DNA of 64,000 bases from Zygnema cylindricum (taxonomy: Eukaryota; Streptophyta; Zygnematophyceae; Zygnematales; Zygnemataceae), in contig JBBHKE010000346.1 of the NCBI GenBank assembly GCA_037447655.1, positions 1 to 64,000 of the forward strand, given 5' to 3'. Positions within the stretch are counted from its first letter, which is position 1. Each line of letters opens with the position of its first letter. The notes below the pieces were generated by a model. The model had not been told where the DNA came from. It searched no databases and saw nothing but the letters and a program-made list of their open reading frames with translations. Shown here piece after piece: positions 23,433 to 35,977 of the stretch. Made by a program: the position numbers and the translations under genes.

Positions 23433-24920
23433 CGACGCGGTTTCGATTGATGAGGTGATATTTGATTGGCGGATATGTTTTAAAACCCTAGCTAACTATA
23501 TTGACCATATAAGAGGTGCCACGTTTATAGTATAAATTAGCTGCTGGCTAGACATTTTCACAACTGCACATCCATAGTCGCGGAGCGTTTTTGGTCAGAC
23601 TTTCTGTACACTAGACAAATTGCACCGTTAAAACGTTGCGCCACTTGTCCAGGCTGTCATTTTTAACCGTACGCATGCAGATCTGATCTCCAGCTGGAAA
23701 TTCAGCTGGCCGCCCCCTCAATTGGCCTGTTGGAGAGAATTACTGTAGAAGTTCAGATTCACCACCAAATCTGGTATTCTGGACGTGACGCGAATTTGTC
23801 GTTAATGGTAACATGATCTTCAATGTTTGTTTCGTGGTCTCTGTGTAACAGTCATAGGAATGCTACAGAAACGTGCTTTCCTTGTGAGTTACTGTAATTT
23901 CTGCGTAAAGTCGTCGTGTTATGCGTCTACTGTACAGTTCCTGATATAATTGCCTTAACTGCTTTTCATATAGGTTAGGGTACTTTCGCATGTAACCAAA
24001 ATTTAGTTTTGCTACTTTGTTTTTTAGAGAAGATTCTCCGTACAACTTTCAGATCATTCGGATGTAAACGCAAATAACTTGTCACTTAAAAAAGGGACTT
24101 ACGTAGACGTGTACGAAACATTGTGACAGATGAAGTGGTACACAAAATGAGGCGAAACTTCCACTCGGCTTCAATTTGACGCGTTTCTTTGCACGCTGTG
24201 CAATTTTTGTGACTTCGTAATGTCCGTACGCCACATTGTCGATGTGTCGAAACCCTAAAATACCTTTCGCTATCGCACAGAATGCGGTTTCGTTTTTCGT
24301 CTTCCCATTTGCCGACAGGTGGCCAATGTTTTTCATACGCCGTATGTGAAGACACGTGTGTTTGAGAGAGGCACCCCTTGTACGGAAATCAGCGCACGGA
24401 AAACAGTACGCACAGGCTGGAAAGGTGGTGTGTTTTTTTTTGGTACTCCGCGCACAGAAATTGTAAAAAACTTACGACACGTGCGACAGCGTCTGCCTAT
24501 TCGCTCACCTTATTGGACTTTATTTCAAATCACCTAGTATGTGATTTGATGTAAAGTTTGAACATGTGTTGAAAGGACGCGAAAGTGGGTCGAAATGTGC
24601 TAGAGGACAAATTGCATCGTACTAAACGACAAACTACTGTACGTAAAAAGTTTCAAGGTAACGCAACTTGTACGGTGGTAATGTCTCTATTTTTTGGTAC
24701 GGCTGCGGATTTTCTCGTTTTTTTCTAAGTTATGGAGGAAAACGACAGAAACAACTGAAACTTTAGCACATGCGAAAATACCCTTAATTACATTGAGTAA
24801 ATTTGCCCTAAAGGATTAATCGTACATTATTAGTGCAAAACGTACGTAATACACCCAAAAACTGTACAACATGTACGATTCTCCCCTCAAATGCGAGGGT
24901 AGATCTTCGACTACAGTACA
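23433..24920. other. Intergenic, no gene recognised
   Basis: AT-rich DNA with short open frames on both strands, none resembling a known protein. The overlapping minus-strand frames at 24082-24355 look like random openings. No clear repeat ends were seen. Confidence 0.5.
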
Positions 24921-24924
24921 GTAC

Positions 24925-25122
24925 ACCGTGAATCGTTATTAGCCTTATGTACGCTATATCGGCACCCCAAAATTTTGACATTGATACCTTAAATATAATA
25001 AACTACACTATTTAAGGACGTGGACCATAATCTGCCACGTCTCCTGGCACTAAACTAGAATGAATGACGCTAATTTTTTCTCTACACTAATAATTTCTAT
25101 ACGCTAATAACGATTCAAGGTG
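24925..25122. mobile_element. TA-flanked MITE, family A (198 bp)
   Basis: The ends are CACCGTGAATCGTTATTAGC and the inverse of a close variant, with TA borders. The interior carries, in inverse orientation, the conserved core GTGGCAGATTATGGTCCAC shared with the copies at 35978 and 62514. It ends about 200 bp upstream of the PRA1 start. Confidence 0.85.
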
Positions 25123-25322
25123 TACTTTTCCTTTCTTTATCCTGTCCTCCGTTTCTGTTTGATCTTTAGCTTAGGTCAGCAGATAGGCAGATGCCTTAGC
25201 ATTTCCATCTCCTTTAAACCACATTCCGTTCGTATACCACAGTGTACAAGAATAGGAGGAGGAGAGGGAAAGCAGTGAACTGGAGACTTAGTCTTTTTTT
25301 CTACTTTTTCTTTTTTTGAACC

Positions 25323-25940
25323 ATGGCTGGCCAATCCATAGGATCAGGTCAGACCGGAACGTCCTCCGGTCCTCCCTCCGCCATTCTTGCTCGTCAAGTT
25401 ATTAACCGAATCTTTGAATCCTCTAAACAAGCTTTGGCTCACCAGCGGCCATGGCAAGAGCTTGTCGATCGGAACTCTTTCGCAAAACCGGAGAATCTGG
25501 CAGACGCTACAAACCGTGTAAAGAAAAATCTCAGCTACTTCAGAGTGAACTACATGATGATTTTGCTCGGTGTGGTCGTGACCAGTATGCTTATAAACCC
25601 TATTTCAATCATATGGGTGGCGGCTATTGCTGCTCTCTGGATTTATGTCTTCATGGTCAGAATTGAGCCAATAATCATCCTGGGACGGATGCTCAGTGAT
25701 CGCGAGAAATCACTCGCTTTAGGAGCTATCACTGTTTTAGTAACTTTCGGTCTCACTCCAGTGGGTTCTGTTTTAGTATCCGGTCTTATTATTGGTTTTG
25801 CAGTGGTAGTGGCCCATGCGGCAGTTAGGGTTCCCGATGATCTCTTTTTGGACGATCAGGATGCTGGAGGGTTCTTGTCGTGGCTTGGTTCGGGCCAACC
25901 GCCAAGCTCACAACTGGTCGCTTCTTTATCGCACGTCTGA
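25323..25940 (+). CDS. PRA1 family protein (prenylated Rab acceptor), intronless
   Basis: Single exon, 205 residues. The family signature lies at about residues 43-78: RPWQELVDRNSF, then DATNRVKKNLSYFRVNY. Two hydrophobic blocks follow (about 79-115 and 130-165), each long enough for a pair of membrane spans, as in all PRA1/Yip3 proteins. The tail is acidic and hydrophilic (DDLFLDDQDAGGF). PRA1 proteins sit in ER, Golgi or endosome membranes and bind prenylated Rab GTPases, helping them associate with or leave membranes. The length matches plant PRA1 proteins (about 180-240). The ATG is the first in the frame and follows a T-rich leader. A GA-rich stretch lies just upstream (25255-25275). Which plant PRA1 subclass it belongs to cannot be told by eye. 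Confidence 0.93.
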   Translation: MAGQSIGSGQTGTSSGPPSAILARQVINRIFESSKQALAHQRPWQELVDRNSFAKPENLADATNRVKKNLSYFRVNYMMILLGVVVTSMLINPISIIWVAAIAALWIYVFMVRIEPIIILGRMLSDREKSLALGAITVLVTFGLTPVGSVLVSGLIIGFAVVVAHAAVRVPDDLFLDDQDAGGFLSWLGSGQPPSSQLVASLSHV

Positions 25941-27165
25941 GTATCACACTGACATCTCTGCTCTGTTTCACTGTTTTAAAGTGCTATGTCTAAATGGCAT
26001 CTTTTGTTCACTCTTATAATGTGCTATTTTTAAAGGACATCTTTTGTTCGCTGTTAGAAAATGCTATGATCCGAGGACCTGGTGACCAACTTACCAACTA
26101 TCTGCTTTTTCTGTCACATGAGCTGAAGTGTTTCGGAGCAGGTGTGTAGATCAGCTTCTTGGAGCATTCAACATGTCTTCGTTTTCTTAGTGGAAAGGGA
26201 GAGAAACAGAGAGTTTTCGTTTTTAGCAACAGAGAGGATGCAGAGAGGCAGGCTTTGAGAAGCTCAAATGCAGAGGACAAATGGATGTCGTCGAATATCT
26301 TTCAAATTTATTTGGACTTTTTAACTTCGATTGGTGGTAACTTATAGATGTGATGTGGCGGTACACGGAGATATAAAGCAGGGATAAGCTTGTTGGTGGT
26401 AGAAATGCTGAACTGGCAAATTGAAAAAAGTATTTTTCTTAGGTGATTTAATTATGGAAACAAAATAGGTGTAAAGTAGACTCCAAACTTATTTTAGCAT
26501 GACAGGTTCGTCCAGGACCTTCTGAAACCTTGAGTGTTTTTTGAGCTTGAGAATAGGCTCTTTTATTGTCTAATTTTTTTTTGCTATTGATTCTTGGCAA
26601 GGAGAAGTGGAAATGTGAGAGGCTGAGTTTTCTTTTTGTGGCGGATCAGAGAGGGTTGGGTAGGTTACTGTAGACATCACAGTGGTGGGGTGTAAAATAT
26701 GGAGGAAAATAGACGATCTTCCTTCTTTGTTAACATCAAATTAATATTATTATACTCCAAGGCAATGTATCCCATTCATCCCTAGTGTCAATTACAAATT
26801 TGTTGCTGAATATCTGAATATGGATCCTGCAGTTTTTTCACTTGTGCGGCTGCATTAGGGTTTTTTGTATTTGCTGGGCTTATTGATGCTCTCTTCTAGC
26901 TGTACCCCATGCATAGTTCACATGTGTGAAAAAAATTGGAATAGTTGTATGTGTTAGTAGCCCAATACTACGTGTATTGTACTGTATACTTTGTGTATAG
27001 TATGGGGTGACTACATTCCCGGGAGCAGATGTCAAAGAAAGTGTATTTGGTTTTGTAGCATCTCTTATGAAGGTTTCTTGCAGACTGATTCGGTACTTCA
27101 AATTTTTTATTACCTTGAACCCAAACGAAAAAATGAGTTACACCGATTAGACGAAGTGAGAGCTA
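25941..27165. other. Intergenic, 3' flank of PRA1
   Basis: No gene is seen. It includes the 3' untranslated region of the PRA1 gene and, near 26900-27010, a decayed fold-back element with TGTGTGAAAAAAATTGGAAT and TGTATAGTATGGGGTGA. Confidence 0.5.
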
Positions 27166-27372
27166 CACCGTGTATTGCTATTAGTGTTAATGTTTTGTTT
27201 GCAACATCTTTTCTCCGTACATTCTTGTCGGATTATGGATTTGACGGCTTCGATTGAAAGCCAAGGTCCTCACCTTGCCATTGGCAGTCTCCATGTGTTT
27301 GGACAAGTGTGTATGGAGAAAAGATGTTTTAAGTGGCTAAACATTTATTAACACTAATAGCGATACATGGTG
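27166..27372. mobile_element. TA-flanked MITE, family B (207 bp)
   Basis: The ends are CACCGTGTATTGCTATTAG and the inverse of a close variant, with TA borders. The interior has AACATCTTTTCTCCGTACA and its inverse, so the element folds back over most of its length. Confidence 0.85.
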
Positions 27373-29795
27373 TAGCATCCACATCGTTTGGTGGTGTTGT
27401 TAATTCTAATCCTTTAGTCGCTTCATTGCTTCTTTTACCTCCATAATATTTACAAATGTTTGTTCACTCATGGTTTTCTTTAATATGGTAATCAAGGCAG
27501 TCACTGTAAATGCAGTTGGTGCATAGAGTCCAATAGAGATTTGTTTTCAAGCTTTAGTTTGTTTCTTTGCCCAGCTGGTTTGTGAACCTTGGTAATGTGT
27601 CATGTGTGCTTTTTGTCCCCATTACCAAACCTTGTTAAAAATAATAGTAATCCTTTGAATTACTATGTAATTGTCTTATCGCTTAAAGAAACTACAGCCC
27701 ATTGCTACCAGTGTTGACAACAGTAATTCCAGTGGCCACTTATTTTGTTCAAAAATCACATACTATTTATGGGAGTGGATAAGTCTCACCTACACTACAT
27801 TATTGATATAAATTTTAATTTCACATTCATACTACTAATTTAATTACTCTATTGGCAATGGACAGTGTATATTGAGTTTGTTGGAAGTTCTCAACTTCCC
27901 AGTATAATGTTTTGCACAGCTTTTGCGCATCTAGATTTGACCAAGTACACTTGTAGTCATACTCAGTATTCAGCGGGCAAGTTAATCAAAAGTTTGTCTT
28001 AGAAACAGAGTTAATCAAAAGAGCATTTTACATTTCCAAAAGTACTGTAGTTAAACTGACTGGCAACAGCTGACATGAAACAGCAGTCATAAAATCTTTA
28101 TACAACTATCTTTTTATGATTAACCTGGAGATAGTGTCACTGACTGACGAGGACTGTGTGCTATCCAATTTGTAATAATGAGCTTAATTAAAAACAAGCG
28201 ATGAGGATCCACCTAAGTGCAAGGAAGAAAAAGAATGAAGAGTCCACTGGAGACTTTAAAATTCACAGTAAAAAAACTGAGGATTGAAAACGCATGGCAC
28301 TTAAGTCTGTCAATTTGCTCGAAGTTCCAAGTGAATCTATGCGAAACAGTCATGAGATCTTTCCAAACTCATAATAACATTTTTTTCAAACTTCCTTTAG
28401 ACTTATTTCTACTGTCATTTTCATGGACTCGGAAGATTTACGAGGTACTTCCTTGATGAAGCTTATTATGACAAATTTAGAAAGAAAGAGACTATAGCGA
28501 TGTATTCTGCCCTTCATGGAATACATCCTCAAATAAATGAATTACTCAAGTAAATCGAGAAATCTTCCCGGAAAACAGTTTTTGGCGATGGAATATCATT
28601 GCAATTCACAATATATGTGAATGCGACAAATGTGAATGGGATCTGGTCTTCCCTGTCCAGTAGAAGAGTAGGTCTTCCGGTGAAACATTACAAGTAAATA
28701 CATGAAGACGTATGGCATGAAAACAGAAATCAATCATAGTTCATGCAAAAATAATTTTGCAAGCAAATGCTCCATAAATAACACAAAGTTACAACATAAA
28801 TTTCTCAAAAAACATGCAAAACTTCCTTTTCTTCTTTCCTTCATGAACTGCATACTAAGAAAAATTCTCCTTCAGTACTTCCCCCTAAATCCTTCATTCC
28901 CATTTTCTCTCCCCGTCATGCTCTGTTTCCAACAATGTGTGTTTTCGTCAGGAAAAAAGGCACCGCCTTTTCTAGATAACGTTCTAAAGACAAAATATAA
29001 TTAGATTTCAAAAAATTTCAGATGATCTTGTCAGCTGTACATAACATGCTTGTACAGTATACTTGTTGCTGTTCTTGAATAGTCAGCAGCAAGATCATGC
29101 TGAGAATTTTTGTTCCTATTACAACCATCTTAAGCTTGTAAAAACAAACACAGCATGCTGATAACCATAAGAGAATCAGGAAAAACATAAGTCTACAAAA
29201 AGAAACATAGCAGAGTGCTGATAACCATACAGATGTGTACTAAGAAAGGGAAATGGACGCAATAATACTGGAATGCGACTGAAACAAATTGTAACAAAGC
29301 CAGAAATTATAAGCACAAGCCATCGCTTATCATTTGCAAAAAATCAGAATCATAAGATCAAAAAGATCACGAACAGATCCTAATTACATTCACAGCAACA
29401 ATTATATTCACAACTACACAGTACTTACATCTTCCATTCCATGAAATATCAACATTTATCAGCATTCATTCGTAAAAACAAGCTCTCCAAAACCGTCCTC
29501 CTCATCTCCTCGTAATCTAAAAATTCTAACTGTATCTACAAAAACAAATCAAACGAACCAAATCACATTCAAATAAGCGACCAAAGCCTTTAATCTATTT
29601 CCTTCCATTTACAACTCAAACAATCTTTGCTTCAGGACCTCAATCTGTGGTCAACTGGAAATAGTCATTCTCTCGCCTTAAATAACTCCGATTCTCCAGT
29701 TTGATTCTCCTGTTTCCTTCTAACACGACGACATTATTTACATCAATAATTTCCCCTAATCATGAATAGGAAACTCTATACTCTAAAACTTCCCC
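27373..29795. other. Intergenic, nothing gene-like seen
   Basis: AT-rich. The longest open frames (28217-28456 and 28702-29004, plus) have no recognisable domain and amino-acid make-up typical of chance reading. Pairs of similar words (AGCATGCTGATAACCATA and AGAGTGCTGATAACCATA near 29150 and 29212) form a short direct repeat. Confidence 0.5.
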
Positions 29796-30181
29796 TTAAT
29801 CAAGAATCTCCTCTAATACTAATCCTCCAACCAAACCAGCAGCCAATCCTGTTGCCAAACCTGCACCTGCCCCTCCAAATCCACCACCACCACCACCACC
29901 ATTCCTCCACCGCCATATCCTCCACCGTAGCCTCCACCATAACCATAACCTCCACCATATCCACGGTCGTTATCAACTATGACAACTGTGGAAGGAGGAG
30001 GAGGTGGTGGATATCCGTATGGAGCACCATAGCCGTATGGAGGAGGAGGAGGACCATAGGCAGGGTAGCCATAAGGTGGAGGTGGACCGCCAAATGCGGG
30101 GGGAGGAGGGGGAGGATAACCGCCATAAGCAGACGGAGGAGGATAAGGAGGATAACCTCCGTAAGGAGGTGGCTGTGCCAT
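29796..30181 (-). CDS. Pro/Tyr-rich and Gly-rich small protein, apparent frameshift
   Basis: From the ATG at 30179-30181 the protein is a PPPYGGYPPYPPP-type proline/tyrosine-rich head (about residues 1-65), a short STVVIVDNDRGYG segment and a GYGGG-rich stretch. At about 29915 the frame runs on into an unlikely MVVVVVVDLEG tail that stops at 29819. A different frame over the same bases gives GGFGGAGAGLATG, then LAAGLVGGLVLEE, and stops at 29796-29798. The second tail is the kind of Gly/Ala/Leu tail expected for this protein type. The switch falls at a run of GGT triplets. It could be a real mutation, a repeat-length polymorphism or a sequencing error. Function is unknown; such proteins are often membrane- or wall-associated. 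No intron is seen. Confidence 0.65.
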
Positions 30182-30199
30182 ATGTGCTTCTTCTTCCTT

Positions 30200-30345
30200 C
30201 AAATAAAAGTTGCAGTTACAGTGGTTTCTCGTACAAACCTTGAAAAAACAAAAGCTTCTGTGTTTTTCTCTTACAAACTTGAGAAATCGAAAACTTGCGA
30301 GGTTTCTCCTACAAACCTTAGAAGAGTAATCGCGCAAAAAAAGCT
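30200..30345 (-). repeat. Degenerate repeats in the 5' leader
   Basis: About three loose copies of a unit containing TCTCxTACAAACxTTGA (30227-30330) lie just upstream of the Gly-rich gene's start. In that reading frame they give repeated KVCxRN peptides, but the likely start codon is downstream, so this is probably untranslated leader. Confidence 0.5.
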
Positions 30346-32468
30346 GTTGATTATGTTGGAGAGATGCAAAACTTTCACTGTTTCTGCTTTACAAGATTCC
30401 TGGTAGCTGGGAGTTGGGCTTTTATACAGAAGAGGATGCTTCTTAGGAAGGTCAAATGCGCGTCAACAACTTCATTGGTATACGCGTCAGCATTCTCGTT
30501 GGTTCGAGGGGAGCGAGAGTACAGTACTTTACTGTACTATGCTGGCATAGTACGTCTAGAATGGACTCGAAAGGAAAACTGTACGGTTTGCACCAAAGCC
30601 GCGCAATGCCAAATGTGCTCCTTATTTTGCGCGAAGGTGCGCACGAAATTGCGGGTGTACATTTTGCCGGCGTCAAACATTGACCGTCTGACGTAAACTA
30701 TAACTGTATTTTAGCCCATGTCGCAATATTCTCAAGGATTTTGCTCCCAATTCGCGAATTATTTTGTCTGCGATTCCGAGATCGAGGTCGCACCAACCGC
30801 ATCGCACTGAAAGATGAAATTACTTCCGTTTGTTTGTTTTCAACGCGCCGTAATTTCCGGTTCTCGACGCGCCGGAAATTGTGGCTGGAAATTACGGGTA
30901 GTTTTCTGCTCGCCACTCGATTTTCAGAACTACACCGTGAAACCGCTAACGCCAACAAAACATTAACGATTTAACGCTAATTTATACAGCCAACACTAAT
31001 TTGGATACGCATTGCCGTAGTGCTATAGCCCGTCTTAGGGTGAAGTTCCATCAAGCGAAAAGTGGCGTTTCTAACAGAAATCCGCGACTCACCGTACCAG
31101 ATCGTACCGCCTATTTTGATTTTATACGAAAACCAACATTACGGAGAATCTTGCCGATACTCTCCGGAGGTCTTGGAGGTAATACTGGCCGTCGGATGTT
31201 CATCTGCGATGAGTTCGCTTCAATTTTCTCTGTTAGACTCAACCCACTACGTGTCATGATGGAAAACCAACGAAATATCTTAAGATTTCCCCATGACACG
31301 CGGTTTCCAAAATATAACCGAAACTAAAAACGAATTTTTTTTCTCCTAATGGAATCTCACTCTAAGGGCGTGTCCCCATGTGTTCAAGTAAGGGTTTTTT
31401 CCCGTCGTTTACACAGAAAATGGGACTTCCTACTTGAAAATATTACGACGTACGAAAAATGGGCAAAAACTCAAATACATTTTGCGTTATCTTGGAACTT
31501 GAAAGGTACGGCGATTTTGCAGTAATATCATCGCGACCCACTTCCAGCTCATCTTCACACTTGCACTGAAATCAAATCGCGACCTGCTTTTAATCAAAAT
31601 ACTACCCTATTCACGAATAGAAAGCTTGGGTTGCACGCGTCAAAAGTTTTCATTTGCTTTTTTGCAGTTGGGAGAATACACGAAAAAAAAATTGTTTTTC
31701 CGTTTGCTTATGTTGTCCACTTGTGGGCGTCTACAAATGTCATTTTTTAGACGTAGGCGGTTGCTTATGTCGTTCACGTGTGGGCGTCAACAAATGACAG
31801 TTGGCGTCGACAATTGTCCTAGTATGTCAGGAGCTCTTTGCGGCGTACAAATGTCCGCAGTTTGTTCCGAGATCGTTGGCGCCTACAAATGTCAGTTTGT
31901 TGGCGTCTACAGGTGTTGCAAGTATTGGTGACGTGTACAACTGCCACATATTCAAAATAATGAACGCGCAAGTAACGATTGACATATGCACACTTTGAAA
32001 AGTACACCGTAAAATCAGCGCTAAATTCCAAAATAACGTTTCAAAATATCGGCTACATGGGGTCACGCCCTGAGAGTTGTGACACATACAGCTGTCCAAT
32101 CAGTGCGCTAACTTTCCATTTGTTGCCTGCCGTGCTGATTGTGACGTGCTCTTTCGCTCTAGGTCTCGTTCTCCAATACCAGTCCTCGCGAGGCTGGTGT
32201 TTGCTAATGGCCAAAATCTGTACGGATAGTAAGGGGAGGATCTTTTTCTTGGCTCGTAGACACTCCATCTTCTTCGGACACGTGGACGAGATTTAGGTGA
32301 AAATGTACCATAGTTAATAGTTCGCACTATTTAAAGTATGTGGAACCTTTACCAGCTACGACAATAGCCGTTAGATCAATTAGGATATTTAAGTTTTTCT
32401 AGGGTTTTCCGGGGTTTTAGTACGAAGATTTTCACTGTACGTATCGGTTGCGAGAAAGTGCGCTTAAA
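30346..32468. other. Intergenic with degenerate repeats
   Basis: No gene is seen. Single family A/B MITE-like ends occur near 30932 (ACACCGTGAAACCGCTAAC) and 32003 (TACACCGTAAAATCAGCGC). A degenerate tandem array lies at 31725-31935. Confidence 0.5.
31725..31935 (+). repeat. Degenerate tandem array of GGCGTCTACAAATGTC
   Basis: About seven diverged copies, some with CAAC in place of CTAC, spaced 20-45 bp apart. They include TGGGCGTCTACAAATGTC, TGGGCGTCAACAAATGAC, GGCGCCTACAAATGTC and GGCGTCTACAGGTG. No protein-coding signal is convincing. Confidence 0.65.
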
Positions 32469-32746
32469 CCATAGTTCAAAAGTAGGCGTTTTTATGGTAG
32501 GCCTTTGGTCGGCGCCTTTATCGTATGTTGTGTTATGGGCTTTTTATGTGATCTTCTTAGATCACTACTTTGATCAGCGATCGTCCGATCGTCCGAATGT
32601 GACGGTGTAAATAAATTTTTTTGGTCCGAATGTTTTAATTGGTCCGAATAGGTCCAAATACAATATGCGTCTTAAAGTCATATTGTATGTTTTGTATACA
32701 ATAGGCATATTGTATGGGCCTACTTTCACCTACTTTTGAACTATGG
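32469..32746. mobile_element. 278-bp MITE (family D), copy 1
   Basis: The terminal repeat is CCATAGTTCAAAAGTAGG / CCTACTTTTGAACTATGG. A 6-bp duplication, CTTAAA, flanks it at 32463-32468 and 32747-32752. Interior landmarks are AGGCCTTTGGTCGGCGCC and AATAGGCATATTGTATGGGC. No ORF. Its length is identical to that of copy 2. Confidence 0.9.
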
Positions 32747-32752
32747 CTTAAA

Positions 32753-35110
32753 CTTTGAAGAAAGAAGAAGTAAACGACAAATGACGTGGACGCGAAGCGG
32801 TTATGGCACACATTGAGATGACTGTACTGTACCATCGTACGGTAAAAAACTTGTTCATTTTGAAGTCGCTAACGACAATGCTGCTGCAATTTTATTGATT
32901 TTCACACTTCGAATGATATTAAAAACGTACTTTTCGAACGTGGCGGTTTTGGTACACTCTCGGCCGTAAAGTATTGTACGGAAAACTCTCTTTGTCACGA
33001 GCGGCAATATCGCGGCATTTAAGAGTAATTATCAACGCTCCGAATCATATTTTTCCGTACGATGCTCTACATGACTAGGATTCCAATGGTAAGATATGTA
33101 ACCTGGTAGAAACAGCCAATTAGAGTGAAAACATCAAAATATAGGAAGTACGAAAAAACTTTAAGAATACTTTATTTTACAGCTGTTTAACGGCGCTCAA
33201 AAGGTTTTCTGGATCGATTCCCAAATTTGAACGGAATTGGTTACCATTTTTGACAACACAGAAAATTGTTCCTCAAAAATTTGAAGGACAATTTTCGAAT
33301 TTCGTGAATCTTGGTTTCTTACATTTTCATCTTATATTTCACGCGTAACAACCTTATTGGCCCGCTGGATTATCCGCGGCGATCGCAATCATTGAGCAGT
33401 CTCTTATATTTTGTTGCGGTTCGTCGCGTTTTTCTGTACGGCCCAACTTTGAACCGAAAAGTGCCCCGATGGACCAAATCACCAAATTTCAAATTTCAAA
33501 TTTCAGGATTACTTCAATCGGACGGCAAGGACGGCCGTCCGATTGATCCGACGGCTCTGCCGTCCTATGGATGGTCTCTAGATCTGAACGACTGACAGAC
33601 GCGGAATAATACACTCAATTTGGCTCGTCAGAGCCATATGCGACACGGTATACTCTACAGCAGCTCTAGTCCCTATGACTTTTTCTGACGGCACCGACAT
33701 TTTCTGTCACGGTCAACCATTTTATTCTGCTTTTTTGACCTTCCAATTTTTTTTTTTGTTTGTCTGTTTCGTTCACAGACATTTCATGATTTCACTTAGT
33801 ACGCACGATCGGCTCTACCTATGCATAGTCTTTCGTACATTATGACGTGCGTTGTTTTGTCTTGTCTGTTACAAAAGGCGCACCTGACAAGAACAGTTCT
33901 GGTGACACCGTGACATCTATTCGTTACAGTACGGAAAACTGAGCAGTTTGTAAAATGCAAGCTGCTCTGAGAACATGCAAAACTGCTAGCTGGACACTCC
34001 CAAAAAAACCGTACGAAAATGTACATGTCAGTACAGCTACAGTGTTTTGAGGGTGTCCACCTCACTCCGTCAAAATCCTGCGTCTCTATTGGTGGCCGCC
34101 AACACCATCTCTGACACTGACAGCCGCTAACAAACAAATTTCCTGATACGGTCGGCCGCGTCCATCGCTTCGGCATCCGAAATTCAGTGTGGATGAAACT
34201 GTTTGCGGGCCAATTGTAAGCGATTATTTGGCGCCAAGGCTTCTTTTTCAAGTGTGAAAATATCAACAGCAATACAACGGCCACTGAATCGACGTCACAG
34301 GATAACAGGATTGGTTCCTCATGATTGTACATTTGTACCTCTAATGGTAGAGCTGACGGTAAAAAACTATTTTACGTCTTTGGATAAACTTGGTTTGTCA
34401 TAGCTACAGTACTACGCGATCTTCCCTTACGCCCTGCCATCGAAAACTTTACGATTCTGCCGATTTTAATCGTTCAACCAATTAGGGCATGTCCAATATA
34501 TCGATGTAGTCGATTCAAATCTGTTCGTCGTTTTGCATACGTCAGCAAAAGTGAGGGGGAAAAATACATTGTACGGAATATCGAGTACTGTCCTCGATTC
34601 CCCTAAACCCTAGAAAGTAAAGATTCAGTTTTACAGTTTTACTTGAATTGACGCGTCGCATACACACCTTTAATGGCTGATACCCATTGGGCCAATCATA
34701 AAAAAATAAAATGCTTATGCAGTTCGGCCTCGTCGCATCGATGTGCCAAATTTTTGTATAGCGTACTTTCTTATTGTTTCAGACACCTAATAATACATTA
34801 AATTGTGGATACTCGCAGCTCATAGAGTTTTGAGAGCGGTTAACGTCAAAACCCAAATTAAAAACATTAATAATTTGAGTTTGTAAAGCGAAAGCGCCAA
34901 GAAAGCCGTACGAAATCCATAAGAAAACGAAAAACGACATGAAAAACCTTTAAGGTACCCTAGGCGAATGACCTTAAGGACATGCGATGAAGAGTTGAAC
35001 TGATGAAGAACTGACGGCATCGGCCGATATCCATTTGCGAACCCGATACATCCATGTAAGTGGTCGTAATTAGCCGTGCCGAGGCATATTTATTTGTTAC
35101 TGTTTCAAAG
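32753..35110. other. Intergenic; one unexplained 178-codon open frame
   Basis: The only sizeable frame is 33796-34332 (-), Cys/Arg/Ser-rich with no recognised motif. It could be chance. No splice-joined gene could be built here. Confidence 0.4.
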
Positions 35111-35116
35111 TTCAGA

Positions 35117-35394
35117 CCATAGTTCAAAAGTAGGCGTTTTTATGGTAGGCCTTTGGTCGGCGCCTTTATCGTAAGTTTTGTTATGGGCTTTTCATGTGAT
35201 CTTCTTAGATCGCTACTTTGATCAGGGACCGTCCGATCGTCTAAATCTGACGGTGTCATTAAATTTTTTTGGTCCGAATGCTTTAATTGGTCCGAATAGG
35301 TCCAAATACAATAGGGGTCTTAAGGTCATATTGTATGTTTTGCATACAATAGGCATATTGTATGGGCCTACTTTCACCTACTTTTGGACTACGG
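35117..35394. mobile_element. 278-bp MITE (family D), copy 2
   Basis: It has the same ends as copy 1, with the right end changed to GGACTACGG. A 6-bp duplication, TTCAGA, flanks it at 35111-35116 and 35395-35400. It is nearly identical to 32469-32746 over its full length, which suggests recent movement. Confidence 0.9.
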
Positions 35395-35977
35395 TTCAGA
35401 TGCTCGTCGCAACAGATGACGTGTACTCAGTTTGGAATTATTCGACGTCATCGCTTTCACATGATGTTACCGTAACTTTTGTACAATTTGTTTCAATTGT
35501 TTCTAGAACTGTATGCTCGTACAATACGCGCGTCCAATTTTTTATAGTTCGAACTATAGGTGAACATTTCGTATTATATATTGTAAAGCTCAATTTTACG
35601 ATTTAGTTCAGAAGAGTTTCGTACAGCTCGAGTTTTACGTTCGATCGTTACTAGAGGAAACAAAAAAATAAAAATAAAAAAAATGAGCGCACCGCTCGAT
35701 ACCCATTTTGAGATCCCGATACATCCATGTAACCGGCCGTAATTTTAAGTTCGGACGTATTCAGTACAGATTGGACACGTGTTGCAATGGAAGACGCTCA
35801 AGGGTCCGCCCCATCGACTTTTCTCGTCATGTTGTTTTCGTACGGAAAACAATTGCCCGCAAGCAGGCCAAAAAAAATTTGACAAACATATGACAAAAAA
35901 ATTTCTTAGGTTGCATTAACATTCATCAAAAGGAAAATCCTGCACCTGATCCATTTTGCGCATTATTCCGTACAGTA

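Noticed and set aside
24082-24355. Overlapping 84 and 89 codon frames
   Set aside because: Two frames over the same bases with no motif; most likely chance.
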